Source of the DNA: Bacteroidota bacterium
GTDB lineage: Bacteria > Bacteroidota > Bacteroidia > Bacteroidales > JAAUTT01
Assembly: GCA_030706405.1 (NCBI GenBank)
Contig: JAUZOO010000001.1
Coordinates: 143,762-207,761 of the forward strand
Direction of reading: 5' to 3'
DNA length: 64,000 nucleotides
Shown here: piece after piece, positions 18,191 to 27,381 of the stretch
Layout of the letters: the number at the start of each line of letters is the position of its first letter
Position numbering within the stretch: position 1 is the first letter of the stretch
Notes under the pieces: model-generated
The model's input: only the letters and a program-made list of their open reading frames with translations
Databases searched by the model: none
Told to the model about the DNA's origin: nothing
Made by a program: the position numbers and the translations under genes

Positions 18191-21100
18191 ATGGACCGTT
18201 TTAAACGCTGGAATAACCTCACCGGATGGCTGTCATTCCTGATAGCTGCCACCGTCTATCTTCTTACAATTGAACCCACAGTTAGTTATTGGGATTGTGG
18301 TGAATTTATCGCCTGTGCCTATCATCTCGAAATTGGGCACCCGCCGGGAGCTCCACTCTTTTTAATGCTGGCCAAAGTCTTTTCGCTGCTGGCTCCCAAT
18401 CCGACCAAAGTAGCCCTGATGATTAATGCCATGTCAGGCATTGCCAGTGCTTTTACCATCATGTTTCTCTGCTGGACCATAACCCATTTGGCTCGTAAGC
18501 TGATGGTACGCAATGGCGAAATTTCAACGGGCAAAATGCTGGCTATTCTTGGCGCAGGGCTTGTTGGCGCACTGGCTTATACATTTACCGATTCGTTCTG
18601 GTTTTCGGCTGTAGAGGGCGAGGTTTATGGCACTTCGTCGTTGTTTACGGCAGTGGTTTTCTGGGCAATCCTCAAATGGGAAGAAGCTGCCGATGAATCG
18701 CACGCCAACCGCTGGATTATTCACATCGCTTACCTGATGGGGCTTTCCATTGGCGTTCATCTGCTAAATTTACTAACCATCCCTGCCCTTATCCTCGTAA
18801 TTTATTTCCGGAAGTTTAGGCCTACCATTTGGGGCTTTATGCTGGCAGTATTAGTATCATTCGTCATCCTTGCCGCAGTTCAGTACGGAATTATACAGGG
18901 AACGCTTAAACTTGCCGCTATTATTGAACTTTGGTTTGTAAACCGGCTTGGATTTCCCTTTCACTCCGGCATTGTCTGCTTTGCATTAACTTTAATTGTG
19001 CTTTTGTTCGGTGGAATATGGCTTACCCTCAAGTTTCGCAAACCGGTGCTTAATGCAATATTTATGGCTGTTACCATGATTGTTTTTGGGTACAGTTCGT
19101 ATGCCATGATTGTGATCCGTTCCCTTGCCAACCCTCCGCTCAACGAAAACAGCCCCAACGATACTTTCTCGCTACTCTCCTACCTTAGCCGCGACCAATA
19201 CGGCGACCGTCCGTTGCTCTACGGACAATATTACAATGCTCCGGTAACTCAGATCAAAAAAGGAGAACCTATTTACATTAAAGGGAAAGATAAATACATC
19301 ATTGCCGAGTATAAAGACACTTATGTTTACGACCCCCGATTTACCACCTGGTTTCCGCGCATGTACAGCAACGATGCAGGTCACATCAGTGTTTATAAGG
19401 CGTGGGGCAATATCTCCGGGAAACCCATGACCGTTACCCGCGACGGCGAACAAATGGTAGACTATTGCCCAACATTGAGCGAAAACTTCGCATTCTTCAT
19501 AAAATATCAGGTTGGATTTATGTATTTCCGCTACTTCATGTGGAATTTTGCAGGACGCCAGAACGAAATTCAGGGCAATGGCGGTATTCTTTATGGAAAC
19601 TTCATAACCGGAATTTCGCTCATCGATAATTATTTCTGGGGACCGCAGGATAAGCTCCCCTCCTATCTTAAAGAAAACAAAGGACGCAATAAATATTACC
19701 TGCTGCCCCTTCTGCTGGGAGTTATCGGCATGTTTGTTCACATCCTCGAAAGCCGGCGCGATTTTTTGGTAGTGTTTCTGCTTTTTTTCATGACCGGCAT
19801 CGCCATCGTGCTGTACCTCAACCAAACACCTTTACAGGTACGCGAAAGGGACTACGCTTATGCCGGGTCGTTTTATGCCTTTTCGATTTGGATTGGGTTG
19901 GGAATTCTCTCGTTGTTTAATTTGTTACGTAAGCTTATTTCCGACAAACAAGCTGCCATTGCCGCAACCGGAATATCGCTACTGACTGTGCCTACGGTTA
20001 TGGCCGCCGAAAACTGGGACGATCACGACCGCTCCGGACGTTATACCGCCCGCGACATGGCCTATAATTGCCTCAATTCCTGTGCTCCAAACGCCATCCT
20101 GATAACCAATGGTGACAACGATACCTTCCCGCTGTGGTATCTCCAGGAAGTGGAAGGAGTGCGTACCGATGTACGCGTGGTCAATCTCCTTTTATTCAAC
20201 TCCGATTGGTGCATCAGTCAGATGCAGCGCCGGGTTTATGAGTCGGCTCCGCTGCCTATATCCTTTAGGTTCGATCAGTATCGGCAGGGGCGGCGCAACT
20301 TCGTTTACCTTGTCGAAAAAACCAAGGAAAGCCTTAACCTTAAAGATGCCATGAAGTACGTGGCTCGCGAGGATAGCGGCGCGAAATATTTTTTGCAATC
20401 AGGCGAGATTCTTGATCTTCTTCCCTCAAAAAAATTCTCGTTGCCAGTCGACACTTATAAAGTAATAAGGAATGGCACTGTAAAACCTGAACTGGCCGGA
20501 CTGGTTTCGTCTAAAATCGACTTTTCCATAAACCGCAGTTATGTGTCCAAAAACGTGATGATCATTATGGATATTCTTGCCAACAACAATTGGGAACGCC
20601 CCATTTATTACCTGGCTGCCAACCACGAGGGAACGCTGGGACTCGAAAATTATTTCCAACTCGAAGGGTTTGCCTATCGTCTCACCCCGGTTTATTCCGA
20701 AAAGACCGATCGTTATGACATCGGAAGGGTTAAAACCGAAACGATGTACAAAAATCTAATGGAAAAATTTCGATGGACCCGAATGAACGACCCAAAAGTC
20801 TATATCGATGATAACAACAAGGATATGTTTGCCATCATGCGGATGCGGATTAACTTTGCCCGTCTGGCCCAGCAATTATGGGTTGAAGGAAAACCCGACT
20901 CTGCCCGAAAGGTTGTCGACCGCTGTCTAAACCTGATGCCCGCAAAAATTTATAAGCACGATGTTTATTCGTTTAAACTGGCCGAAGTGGCTTATAAGAT
21001 AGGGGCAACTACCGAAGCCCGTAAAATCATTAATGAGTACTCCAATAAATGCTTTGAGGACCTTGCTTATTTTAATTCCATGCCCAAACACCTTTTTAAC

Positions 21101-21226
21101 CTGCTTGGATACGAAACCGGCATTGCCCGGCAAACGATCGATCACCTGATTGAAATTGCAGGTAATGCCGAAGATAGCTCAATGGTGGAGCATCTTAAAT
21201 CCGGGAAAAGAGGGATAAAGAAATGA
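18191..21226 (+). CDS. DUF2723 membrane protein, TMEM260-like protein O-glycosyltransferase candidate
   Basis: 1011-residue membrane protein. The first 550 or so residues hold roughly a dozen hydrophobic segments; the rest is soluble and helical, with a tetratricopeptide-like look near the end. The first extracytoplasmic loop has the acidic motif DCGEF (D35, E38), as in GT-C glycosyltransferases. DUF2723 is the bacterial relative of TMEM260, an O-mannosyltransferase. Many Bacteroidetes glycosylate exported proteins at D-S/T-X motifs, so a role in protein O-glycosylation is plausible but unproven here. It stands alone between two terminators/promoters and is followed after about 140 bases by argH. 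Confidence 0.8.
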   Translation: MDRFKRWNNLTGWLSFLIAATVYLLTIEPTVSYWDCGEFIACAYHLEIGHPPGAPLFLMLAKVFSLLAPNPTKVALMINAMSGIASAFTIMFLCWTITHLARKLMVRNGEISTGKMLAILGAGLVGALAYTFTDSFWFSAVEGEVYGTSSLFTAVVFWAILKWEEAADESHANRWIIHIAYLMGLSIGVHLLNLLTIPALILVIYFRKFRPTIWGFMLAVLVSFVILAAVQYGIIQGTLKLAAIIELWFVNRLGFPFHSGIVCFALTLIVLLFGGIWLTLKFRKPVLNAIFMAVTMIVFGYSSYAMIVIRSLANPPLNENSPNDTFSLLSYLSRDQYGDRPLLYGQYYNAPVTQIKKGEPIYIKGKDKYIIAEYKDTYVYDPRFTTWFPRMYSNDAGHISVYKAWGNISGKPMTVTRDGEQMVDYCPTLSENFAFFIKYQVGFMYFRYFMWNFAGRQNEIQGNGGILYGNFITGISLIDNYFWGPQDKLPSYLKENKGRNKYYLLPLLLGVIGMFVHILESRRDFLVVFLLFFMTGIAIVLYLNQTPLQVRERDYAYAGSFYAFSIWIGLGILSLFNLLRKLISDKQAAIAATGISLLTVPTVMAAENWDDHDRSGRYTARDMAYNCLNSCAPNAILITNGDNDTFPLWYLQEVEGVRTDVRVVNLLLFNSDWCISQMQRRVYESAPLPISFRFDQYRQGRRNFVYLVEKTKESLNLKDAMKYVAREDSGAKYFLQSGEILDLLPSKKFSLPVDTYKVIRNGTVKPELAGLVSSKIDFSINRSYVSKNVMIIMDILANNNWERPIYYLAANHEGTLGLENYFQLEGFAYRLTPVYSEKTDRYDIGRVKTETMYKNLMEKFRWTRMNDPKVYIDDNNKDMFAIMRMRINFARLAQQLWVEGKPDSARKVVDRCLNLMPAKIYKHDVYSFKLAEVAYKIGATTEARKIINEYSNKCFEDLAYFNSMPKHLFNLLGYETGIARQTIDHLIEIAGNAEDSSMVEHLKSGKRGIKK

Positions 21227-21304
21227 AGTACGACTTCCGTAAAAGCTAAATATGGGAGAGTACTTATGTCAGCCGTTATAGGTTACAGATAAATTTTAAT
21301 GCAT

Positions 21305-21312
21305 TATCTTTG
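21305..21312 (+). promoter_or_regulatory. Putative -7 box for argH
   Basis: TATCTTTG, an exact TAnnTTTG match, 55 bases before the argH start. It indicates that argH has its own promoter and is not co-transcribed with the DUF2723 gene. Confidence 0.55.
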
Positions 21313-21367
21313 GCAATTCTATTGTCTAAATTCTAAATAATCGTTAATCAACGACAAAAATATTTTT

Positions 21368-22699
21368 ATGAAACTCTGGGATAAAGGAACTTCTGTTAAC
21401 GAATGGATTGAACGTTTTACCGTAGGCCGCGACCGCGAGATGGACCTGTACCTTGCCGAATTTGACGTGCTCGGAACTATTGCTCACATCACCATGCTCG
21501 AAACCATCGGGCTTATTGGCAAAGACGAATTACCGGTGTTAAAAAAGGAACTGGTTGCCATTTACAACGAGGTGAAAGCCGGAAACTTTGTTATTGAAGA
21601 CGGCATTGAAGACGTGCATTCGCAGGTAGAACTGATGCTTACCCGCAAGCTGGGCGATATTGGCAAGAAAGTTCACAGCGGTCGTTCGCGCAACGATCAG
21701 GTTTTGGTCGATTGCAAGCTTTTTATCCGCAGCGAAATTCAAAAAACCGTGGAGTCGGTAAATCATCTGTTCGATGCCCTTATCGAGCAGAGTGAAAAAT
21801 ATAAATCGGTGCTTATTCCCGGATATACGCATCTACAGGTGGCTATGCCATCATCGTTCGGACTGTGGTTTGGCGCTTATGCCGAAAGCTTGGCCGACGA
21901 CCTGTTGTTGCTGCAAACCGCCTACCGTATAGCAAACCAAAACCCACTGGGCTCGGCAGCCGGATATGGATCTTCCTTCCCTCTAAATCGTACGCTTACC
22001 ACACAACTGCTCGGTTTCGACGATCTCAGCTACAACGTGGTTTATGCCCAGATGGGACGCGGAAAAACCGAAAAGATTACAGCTTTTGCCTTGTCGTCGG
22101 TAGCAGCAACGCTGTCACGCATGGCTATGGACATTTGCCTGTACATGAGCCAGAACTTTGCTTTCCTGGGACTTCCGGATGAATTTACCACCGGGTCGAG
22201 CATCATGCCGCATAAGAAGAATCCCGATGTTTTTGAACTTATCCGTGCCAAAAGTAATAAAGTACAAGCTCTGCCCAACGACCTTACGTTGATGCTTGCC
22301 AACCTGCCATCGGGTTATTTCCGCGATATGCAAATCCTCAAAGAAATCATCTTCCCAGCCTTTGCCGAATTGCGCGACTGCATCGACATTGCCGCATTTA
22401 TGATGGACAAGCTCAAAATAAACCAAAATATCCTCGACGACGAACGCTACAAATACCTCTTCAGTGTTGATGAGCTGAATAAATTGGTTTTACAAGGAGT
22501 TCCGTTCCGCGATGCCTATAAAATTGTGGGAAAAGACATCAACGAAGGAAAATTCAATCCCGAGAAGAAAGTGGAACACACCCACGAAGGAAGCATTGGC
22601 AACCTTTGCAACGACAAGATACGGGATAAGTTTGTGAGATGCCTCGGAGAGTTTGGTTTCGAAAAGACCAACGAAACCATTGACCAGCTTTTAAAATAA
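21368..22699 (+). CDS. argH: Argininosuccinate lyase
   Basis: Splits argininosuccinate into arginine and fumarate, the last arginine step. The 443-residue protein has the fumarase/aspartase superfamily signature GSSIMPHKKNPD at 276-287, HSGRSRNDQV at 103-112 and the catalytic YTHLQ at 153-157. It is 17 kb from argF'/argE and has its own promoter box, so its expression can differ from the main pathway genes. A shared terminator lies between it and rnr. Confidence 0.96.
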   Translation: MKLWDKGTSVNEWIERFTVGRDREMDLYLAEFDVLGTIAHITMLETIGLIGKDELPVLKKELVAIYNEVKAGNFVIEDGIEDVHSQVELMLTRKLGDIGKKVHSGRSRNDQVLVDCKLFIRSEIQKTVESVNHLFDALIEQSEKYKSVLIPGYTHLQVAMPSSFGLWFGAYAESLADDLLLLQTAYRIANQNPLGSAAGYGSSFPLNRTLTTQLLGFDDLSYNVVYAQMGRGKTEKITAFALSSVAATLSRMAMDICLYMSQNFAFLGLPDEFTTGSSIMPHKKNPDVFELIRAKSNKVQALPNDLTLMLANLPSGYFRDMQILKEIIFPAFAELRDCIDIAAFMMDKLKINQNILDDERYKYLFSVDELNKLVLQGVPFRDAYKIVGKDINEGKFNPEKKVEHTHEGSIGNLCNDKIRDKFVRCLGEFGFEKTNETIDQLLK

Positions 22700-22715
22700 T
22701 ATCGAAAACCTTTAT

Positions 22716-22757
22716 AAAAAACCCCGAACTCTAATATTAAAAGTTCGGGGTTTTTAT
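22716..22757. terminator. Bidirectional terminator between argH and rnr
   Basis: The arms aaaaaccccgaact (22717-22730) and agttcggggttttt (22742-22755) are perfect complements with an AT loop; A and T runs serve both converging genes. Confidence 0.93.
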
Positions 22758-24931
22758 TATATCAATGCCAGCCTGAAGTCGAGCTGTTTTTTGGGGAGGT
22801 TGACACGGTAAACCTCAACATTCAAATGGTCGCCAAGCTGGAATTTCTTTTGTCTGCGTTTGCCAACAATACAATAATTATCTTCGTCAAACTCATAGAA
22901 ATCATCCGTAAGGTCGCGCATCGAAACCAATCCTTCGCATTTGGTTTCAATCAGTTCCACAAAGAAGCCCCATTCGGTTACGCCCGAAATCACTCCTTCG
23001 AAGATCTGGCCAAGCTTATCGCTCATAAATTCAACCTGTTTATACTTAATCGAAGCGCGTTCGGCATCCACGGCACGTTTTTCCATTTCCGACGACTGCT
23101 TGCACATACTCTCGTAAACTTCTTGCTTCGGAGTTGTTCCTCCTTCCAGGTAATAATCGAGCAGGCGGTGTACCATTACATCCGGATAACGGCGTATAGG
23201 CGAGGTAAAGTGCGTATAATGCTTAAAAGCCAAGCCATAATGCCCGATATTCTCCGTCGAATAAACCGCTTTGGCCATCGACCGCAGGGCAAGGGTTTCG
23301 ATAAGATTTTGCTCATTTTTCCCGCGAACATCTTCGAGCAAATGATTAAGGCTCTCCGAGATCTTTTTAGACGACGTAGTTTGAATCGAATAGCCAAACT
23401 TGGTGATAAACGATGCAAAAGAGTTCAGTTTCTCCATGTTGGGCTGGTCGTGGATACGATAAACAAACGTTTTGCCTTTCCCAACACGCTGCGGGCTCGG
23501 AATTCTCATGATTCCTGTACAATATTCGGCTACTTTTTTATTAGCCAGAAGCATAAATTCTTCAATAAGCTGGTTCGATTCGCCAAACTCTTTGTAATAC
23601 ACGCTCAAAGGCTTGCCACTGGGGTCAATCTCAAAGCGGACTTCGTCGCGTTCAAAAGCTACGGCGCCCTTTTTAAAACGTTCGGCACGCAGGGTTTTGG
23701 CCAAATGATTCAGGGTTAGTATTTCGTCCTTAAAATCGCCTTCTCCTGTATCAATTATCGTTTGAGCTTCTTCGTAAGTAAACCGCCGGTCGGACAATAT
23801 AACCGTATGCCCAAACCACTGACTTACAAGTTCTGCATTATCAGTCATTTCAAAAACTGCCGAATAGCAAAGTTTTTCCTCGTTAGGCCGAAGCGAACAT
23901 ATCTGATTCGACAACCGTTCGGGAAGCATGGGAACCACGCGGTCAACGAGATACACCGACGTTGCACGGTTAAGCGCTTCCTCGTCTAGGACACTGCCCG
24001 GCTTGATGTAATGCGAAACATCGGCAATGTGGACGCCAACTTCCCAGTTTCCGTTATCGAGTTTGCAGAGCGAAAGCGCATCGTCAAAGTCTTTAGCATC
24101 AGTAGGGTCGATGGTGAAGGTGGTTATCTTCCGAAAATCACGCCGACATTTATATTCTTTATCCGAAATGACGTCGCTCAGGGCATTGGCAGCATCGTCC
24201 ACCTCCTTCGGGAAATGATAAGGCAGCTCAAACTCGGCGAGAATGGCATGCATTTCAGTTTCGTGTTCGCCAGGATAACCAAGTACTTCGATAATTTCTC
24301 CGGTGGGACTTTTAGTTCCCCTCGGCCATTCGGTAATCTTAGCTACAGCTTTCTGTCCGTTTTTAGCACCATTAAGGCTACGTAGCGGGATAAATATATC
24401 AAAAGCTATCTGTTTGCCGCCGGGAATGAGAAATGCAAAATTCTTTGATATTTCAACGATTCCAACAAAGGTTTCGCGTCCACGTTTCAAAATCTCGATA
24501 ACCTCACCTTCGGGGCGCGATTTTTTCTTTTTGGCAATGAGCGAAACCTTTACCGTATCGCCGTGTAGCGCATGGTTCAGGTTTGACATGGATACAAAAA
24601 TATCTTCCGGATAATCATCGGTTACAATAAAACCATAACCGTTTGCCGCCAAATCGACTACACCCGTAAAACATACCGGTTCGCCTTTAAAACGAAACTT
24701 TCCGGTTTGTTTTTCATCAATAAAATTTTCGTTGGCCAGCTCGTAAAGAATCTCGGTAACCATCCGTTTTACAGGATGATCCTTAATTTGAAGACGCTGG
24801 GATATTTGTTTGTAATTAAACGATTCGAAGGGAGAGCGTTGAAATAAGGCAACAATATTATCGCGCAATGATTTTTTGTTAATCATCTGCTTTTTGCCTT
24901 CATCATTCTTTTTATGTTTCTTTTCCGACAT
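22757..24931 (-). CDS. rnr: Ribonuclease R
   Basis: 3'-5' exoribonuclease of the RNase II/R family, 724 residues. N-terminal winged helix (about 20-80, with HPVKRMVTEILYEL), two cold-shock-like OB domains (about 85-240), the RNB catalytic domain from about 262 with metal-binding D275, D281, D283 and D284 in TIDPTDAKDFDDA, and a C-terminal S1 domain (about 640-720). It begins with a short Lys-rich stretch (KKHKKNDEGKKQ) but has no basic C-terminal tail, unlike the E. coli enzyme. It degrades structured RNA. A promoter box is about 145 bases upstream, leaving a long leader. Confidence 0.95.
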   Translation of the reverse strand: MSEKKHKKNDEGKKQMINKKSLRDNIVALFQRSPFESFNYKQISQRLQIKDHPVKRMVTEILYELANENFIDEKQTGKFRFKGEPVCFTGVVDLAANGYGFIVTDDYPEDIFVSMSNLNHALHGDTVKVSLIAKKKKSRPEGEVIEILKRGRETFVGIVEISKNFAFLIPGGKQIAFDIFIPLRSLNGAKNGQKAVAKITEWPRGTKSPTGEIIEVLGYPGEHETEMHAILAEFELPYHFPKEVDDAANALSDVISDKEYKCRRDFRKITTFTIDPTDAKDFDDALSLCKLDNGNWEVGVHIADVSHYIKPGSVLDEEALNRATSVYLVDRVVPMLPERLSNQICSLRPNEEKLCYSAVFEMTDNAELVSQWFGHTVILSDRRFTYEEAQTIIDTGEGDFKDEILTLNHLAKTLRAERFKKGAVAFERDEVRFEIDPSGKPLSVYYKEFGESNQLIEEFMLLANKKVAEYCTGIMRIPSPQRVGKGKTFVYRIHDQPNMEKLNSFASFITKFGYSIQTTSSKKISESLNHLLEDVRGKNEQNLIETLALRSMAKAVYSTENIGHYGLAFKHYTHFTSPIRRYPDVMVHRLLDYYLEGGTTPKQEVYESMCKQSSEMEKRAVDAERASIKYKQVEFMSDKLGQIFEGVISGVTEWGFFVELIETKCEGLVSMRDLTDDFYEFDEDNYCIVGKRRQKKFQLGDHLNVEVYRVNLPKKQLDFRLALI

Positions 24932-25076
24932 AAAATAGTACTTTGGATTTTGTTGTGTATAAAATCTTTAACCATTTATGTTTTATTATGTTTGCGCTAA
25001 ACTGAAATTAATTTGCATTTAAAAATCATACATCCAATTGCGCTTAAACTTAACATAATGGCCCGAAATATTTTTG

Positions 25077-25084
25077 CAAAGGTA
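25077..25084 (-). promoter_or_regulatory. Putative -7 box for rnr
   Basis: Reads TACCTTTG on the minus strand (TAnnTTTG match), 146 bases before the rnr start. It implies a long 5' leader that could host post-transcriptional control; no known riboswitch is recognised. Confidence 0.5.
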
Positions 25085-25144
25085 GGAACTTAATTTTCAA
25101 TAAAATGAAAAAATAGTTAAATATTAGAGCGATTGCCTTTTAAA

Positions 25145-25175
25145 CAAAAAAGCCGGACCCTAAGGCCCGGCTTCC
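25145..25175 (-). terminator. Terminator of polysaccharide sugar operon
   Basis: On the minus strand agccgggcc and ggtccggct pair around a ttag loop (one G-T pair), followed by a run of T. It lies directly after the rfbB stop. Confidence 0.88.
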
Positions 25176-25178
25176 AAA

Positions 25179-26234
25179 CTAACGTTGGGTATATTGTTTT
25201 TCGTAATACTTTTCGTACGTCCCCGAAACTACATTATTGAGCCACTCTTCATTGGCAAGATACCAATCAACGGTTTTTTCGAGTCCTTCCTCAAACTGAA
25301 GCGAAGGTTTCCACCCCAACTCCCGTTGTAATTTAGAAGAATCAATAGCATAACGAAGGTCGTGTCCTGCGCGGTCTTTCACAAAAGTGATGAGCTTTTC
25401 GGAAGTCCCTGCCGATCGGTTCAACTTTTTGTCCATAATCTTGCAAAGAAGATGAATCAGGTCGATATTCGTCCACTCGTTATTTCCACCGATATTGTAA
25501 GTTTCGCCGGTTTTGCCTTCGTGATAAATTACGTCGATAGCACGGGCATGGTCAATCACGTATAACCAGTCGCGAATGTTTTCGCCTTTTCCGTAAATCG
25601 GAATCTGTTTATTATTTTTAATATTATTGATTGATAGCGGAATAAGCTTCTCCGGAAATTGGTTTGCTCCATAATTATTGGAGCAGTTCGAAACCACTAC
25701 CGGAAGTTTATAGGTGTGGAAATAAGCCCTTACCAAATGGTCAGAACTGGCTTTTGACGAAGAATACGGGCTGCGTGGGTCGTAACCGGTAGTTTCGGTA
25801 AAGAAACCTGTTTTGCCGAGCGAACCATACACTTCGTCGGTTGAGATATGATAGAAACGTTTCCCGTCAAAGTTATCACCCCATATTTCTCGGGCTGCAT
25901 TGAGTAACACCACCGTACCAATAATATTGGTGTTGATAAATTCCATTGGGTTAGCGATGGAACGATCCACGTGTGATTCAGCAGCAAGATGAATCACGCC
26001 ATCGGGTTTATACTGTGCAAAAATTTTGCGAATAGATTCGGCATCGGTAATATCGGCCTTTACAAATTCGTAATTCGGCAAACGGTCGATATCCTTCAGA
26101 TTTTCAAGATTCCCGGCATACGTTAGTTTATCAAGATTAACAATTTTATATTCAGGATATTTGGTAGCAAACAGCCGAACAACGTGCGAACCGATAAAAC
26201 CGGCTCCTCCGGTAATGATGATAGTCTTTGACAT
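25179..26234 (-). CDS. rfbB: dTDP-glucose 4,6-dehydratase
   Basis: Converts dTDP-glucose to dTDP-4-keto-6-deoxyglucose. The 351-residue short-chain dehydrogenase has the Rossmann motif ITGGAGFIGS near the start, the catalytic TDE in ISTDEVYGS and the YSSSK catalytic pair. The ATG at 26234 is chosen because the Rossmann strand begins there; 79 extra codons upstream of it are open but run through the intergenic hairpin and into galE. rfbA, rfbC and rfbD are not adjacent, so dTDP-rhamnose synthesis must be completed elsewhere if that is the product. It is the last gene of the six-gene sugar operon. Confidence 0.93.
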   Translation of the reverse strand: MSKTIIITGGAGFIGSHVVRLFATKYPEYKIVNLDKLTYAGNLENLKDIDRLPNYEFVKADITDAESIRKIFAQYKPDGVIHLAAESHVDRSIANPMEFINTNIIGTVVLLNAAREIWGDNFDGKRFYHISTDEVYGSLGKTGFFTETTGYDPRSPYSSSKASSDHLVRAYFHTYKLPVVVSNCSNNYGANQFPEKLIPLSINNIKNNKQIPIYGKGENIRDWLYVIDHARAIDVIYHEGKTGETYNIGGNNEWTNIDLIHLLCKIMDKKLNRSAGTSEKLITFVKDRAGHDLRYAIDSSKLQRELGWKPSLQFEEGLEKTVDWYLANEEWLNNVVSGTYEKYYEKQYTQR

Positions 26235-26261
26235 AAAATTCAATTTATTATTTGTCAATAT

Positions 26262-26298
26262 GCCAGTATGCCAATAAATAATCAATTGGCATACTGGC
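26262..26298. repeat. Perfect 14-bp inverted repeat between galE and rfbB
   Basis: gccagtatgccaat (26262-26275) and attggcatactggc (26285-26298) are exact complements around a 9-base loop. Weaker outer complementarity (tgtcaa/ttgaca) extends it. There is no T run, so it is more like a dispersed palindrome or an RNA-stabilising hairpin than a terminator. Confidence 0.8.
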
Positions 26299-26322
26299 CT
26301 ATTCAAGAATTGACATATTGTG

Positions 26323-27354
26323 TTAATTTTTACTTCTGTAATATTTTTCCCAATCCCAAGCTGAACGAAGGGTTTCTTCGAGTGTACTTTGAGCTTTCCA
26401 GCCAAGTTCGTCGTTTGCATAGCGGGTATCGGCCCAAACTTGTTCCACATCACCTGCACGACGGTCAACAATCTTATAATTAACTTTTACTCCGGTAGCT
26501 TTTTCAAATGCGTTAAGAATTTCAAGTACTGAAACACCGTTGCCCGTACCTAAGTTAAAAATTTCAAAATTAGCTTTGTTTTTGTTTTCAACCAGACGTT
26601 TAATGGCAACTACGTGAGCTTTAGCAAGGTCAACCACATGGATATAGTCGCGGATGCATGAACCATCAGTGGTATTATAATCGTTGCCAAATACGCTGAG
26701 CTGTTGGCGTAAACCTATTGCAGTCTGGGTTACAAACGGAATCAGGTTTTGAGGAACACCCAAGGGCAATTCGCCAATCAAGGCCGATTTATGCGCACCT
26801 ATGGGGTTGAAGTAACGCAATGCAATGGTTTTAACTGCAGGATTTGCAGCAATGGTGTCCTGAATAATTTCTTCGGCAATTTGTTTGGTATTTCCGTAAG
26901 GAGAATTTGCCTTTTTGATAGGAGCCTCCTCGGTTACCGGCAATACATCGGGCTGACCATAAACGGTGCACGATGAAGAAAATACAAGACTAACCTTCGG
27001 ATTTTCGTTCATTACTTCCAGAACGTTAATGAGTGAAGTGAGGTTATTCCTATAATATAAAAGTGGTTTCTCAACCGATTCGCCAACAGCTTTGGATGCC
27101 GCAAAATGAATTATTGCTTCAATATCCGGATATTTCTTAAAGAGGTTCTGTAATTTATCGCGTTCGCAAAGGTCAAACTGTTCAAAGTCCGGACGTACAC
27201 CGGTAATTTTTTCAATGCCATCGAGCATATCGATGGACGAGTTGGACAGATTGTCCACAATCACAACATCAAACCCTTCGTTAATTAATTCAACAGATGT
27301 GTGAGAACCAATATAACCGGTACCGCCGGTTACTAAAATTCGTTTTTTTGCCAT
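26323..27354 (-). CDS. galE: UDP-glucose 4-epimerase
   Basis: Interconverts UDP-glucose and UDP-galactose (possibly also the N-acetyl forms). 343 residues with the Rossmann motif VTGGTGYIGS (G10, G13, G16), a serine-rich SSSCTVYG segment and the catalytic SPYGNTK. It lies 27 bases after the UDP-sugar dehydrogenase gene and 88 bases before rfbB, separated from the latter by the perfect inverted repeat. Within the operon it supplies galactose-type donors for surface sugars. Confidence 0.94.
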   Translation of the reverse strand: MAKKRILVTGGTGYIGSHTSVELINEGFDVVIVDNLSNSSIDMLDGIEKITGVRPDFEQFDLCERDKLQNLFKKYPDIEAIIHFAASKAVGESVEKPLLYYRNNLTSLINVLEVMNENPKVSLVFSSSCTVYGQPDVLPVTEEAPIKKANSPYGNTKQIAEEIIQDTIAANPAVKTIALRYFNPIGAHKSALIGELPLGVPQNLIPFVTQTAIGLRQQLSVFGNDYNTTDGSCIRDYIHVVDLAKAHVVAIKRLVENKNKANFEIFNLGTGNGVSVLEILNAFEKATGVKVNYKIVDRRAGDVEQVWADTRYANDELGWKAQSTLEETLRSAWDWEKYYRSKN

Positions 27355-27381
27355 AAAGCAATACTTTTTAATAGTTAGCTA

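Noticed and set aside
19172-19825. 217-codon minus-strand open frame
   Set aside because: Antisense inside the DUF2723 membrane protein gene; no independent evidence.
22826-23719. 297-codon plus-strand open frame
   Set aside because: Lies entirely antisense inside rnr, whose translation is a clear RNase R; the plus-strand product has no recognisable domain.
26235-26471. 79-codon N-terminal extension of rfbB
   Set aside because: It reads through the intergenic inverted repeat and into galE in another frame; the Rossmann fold begins at the ATG at 26234.
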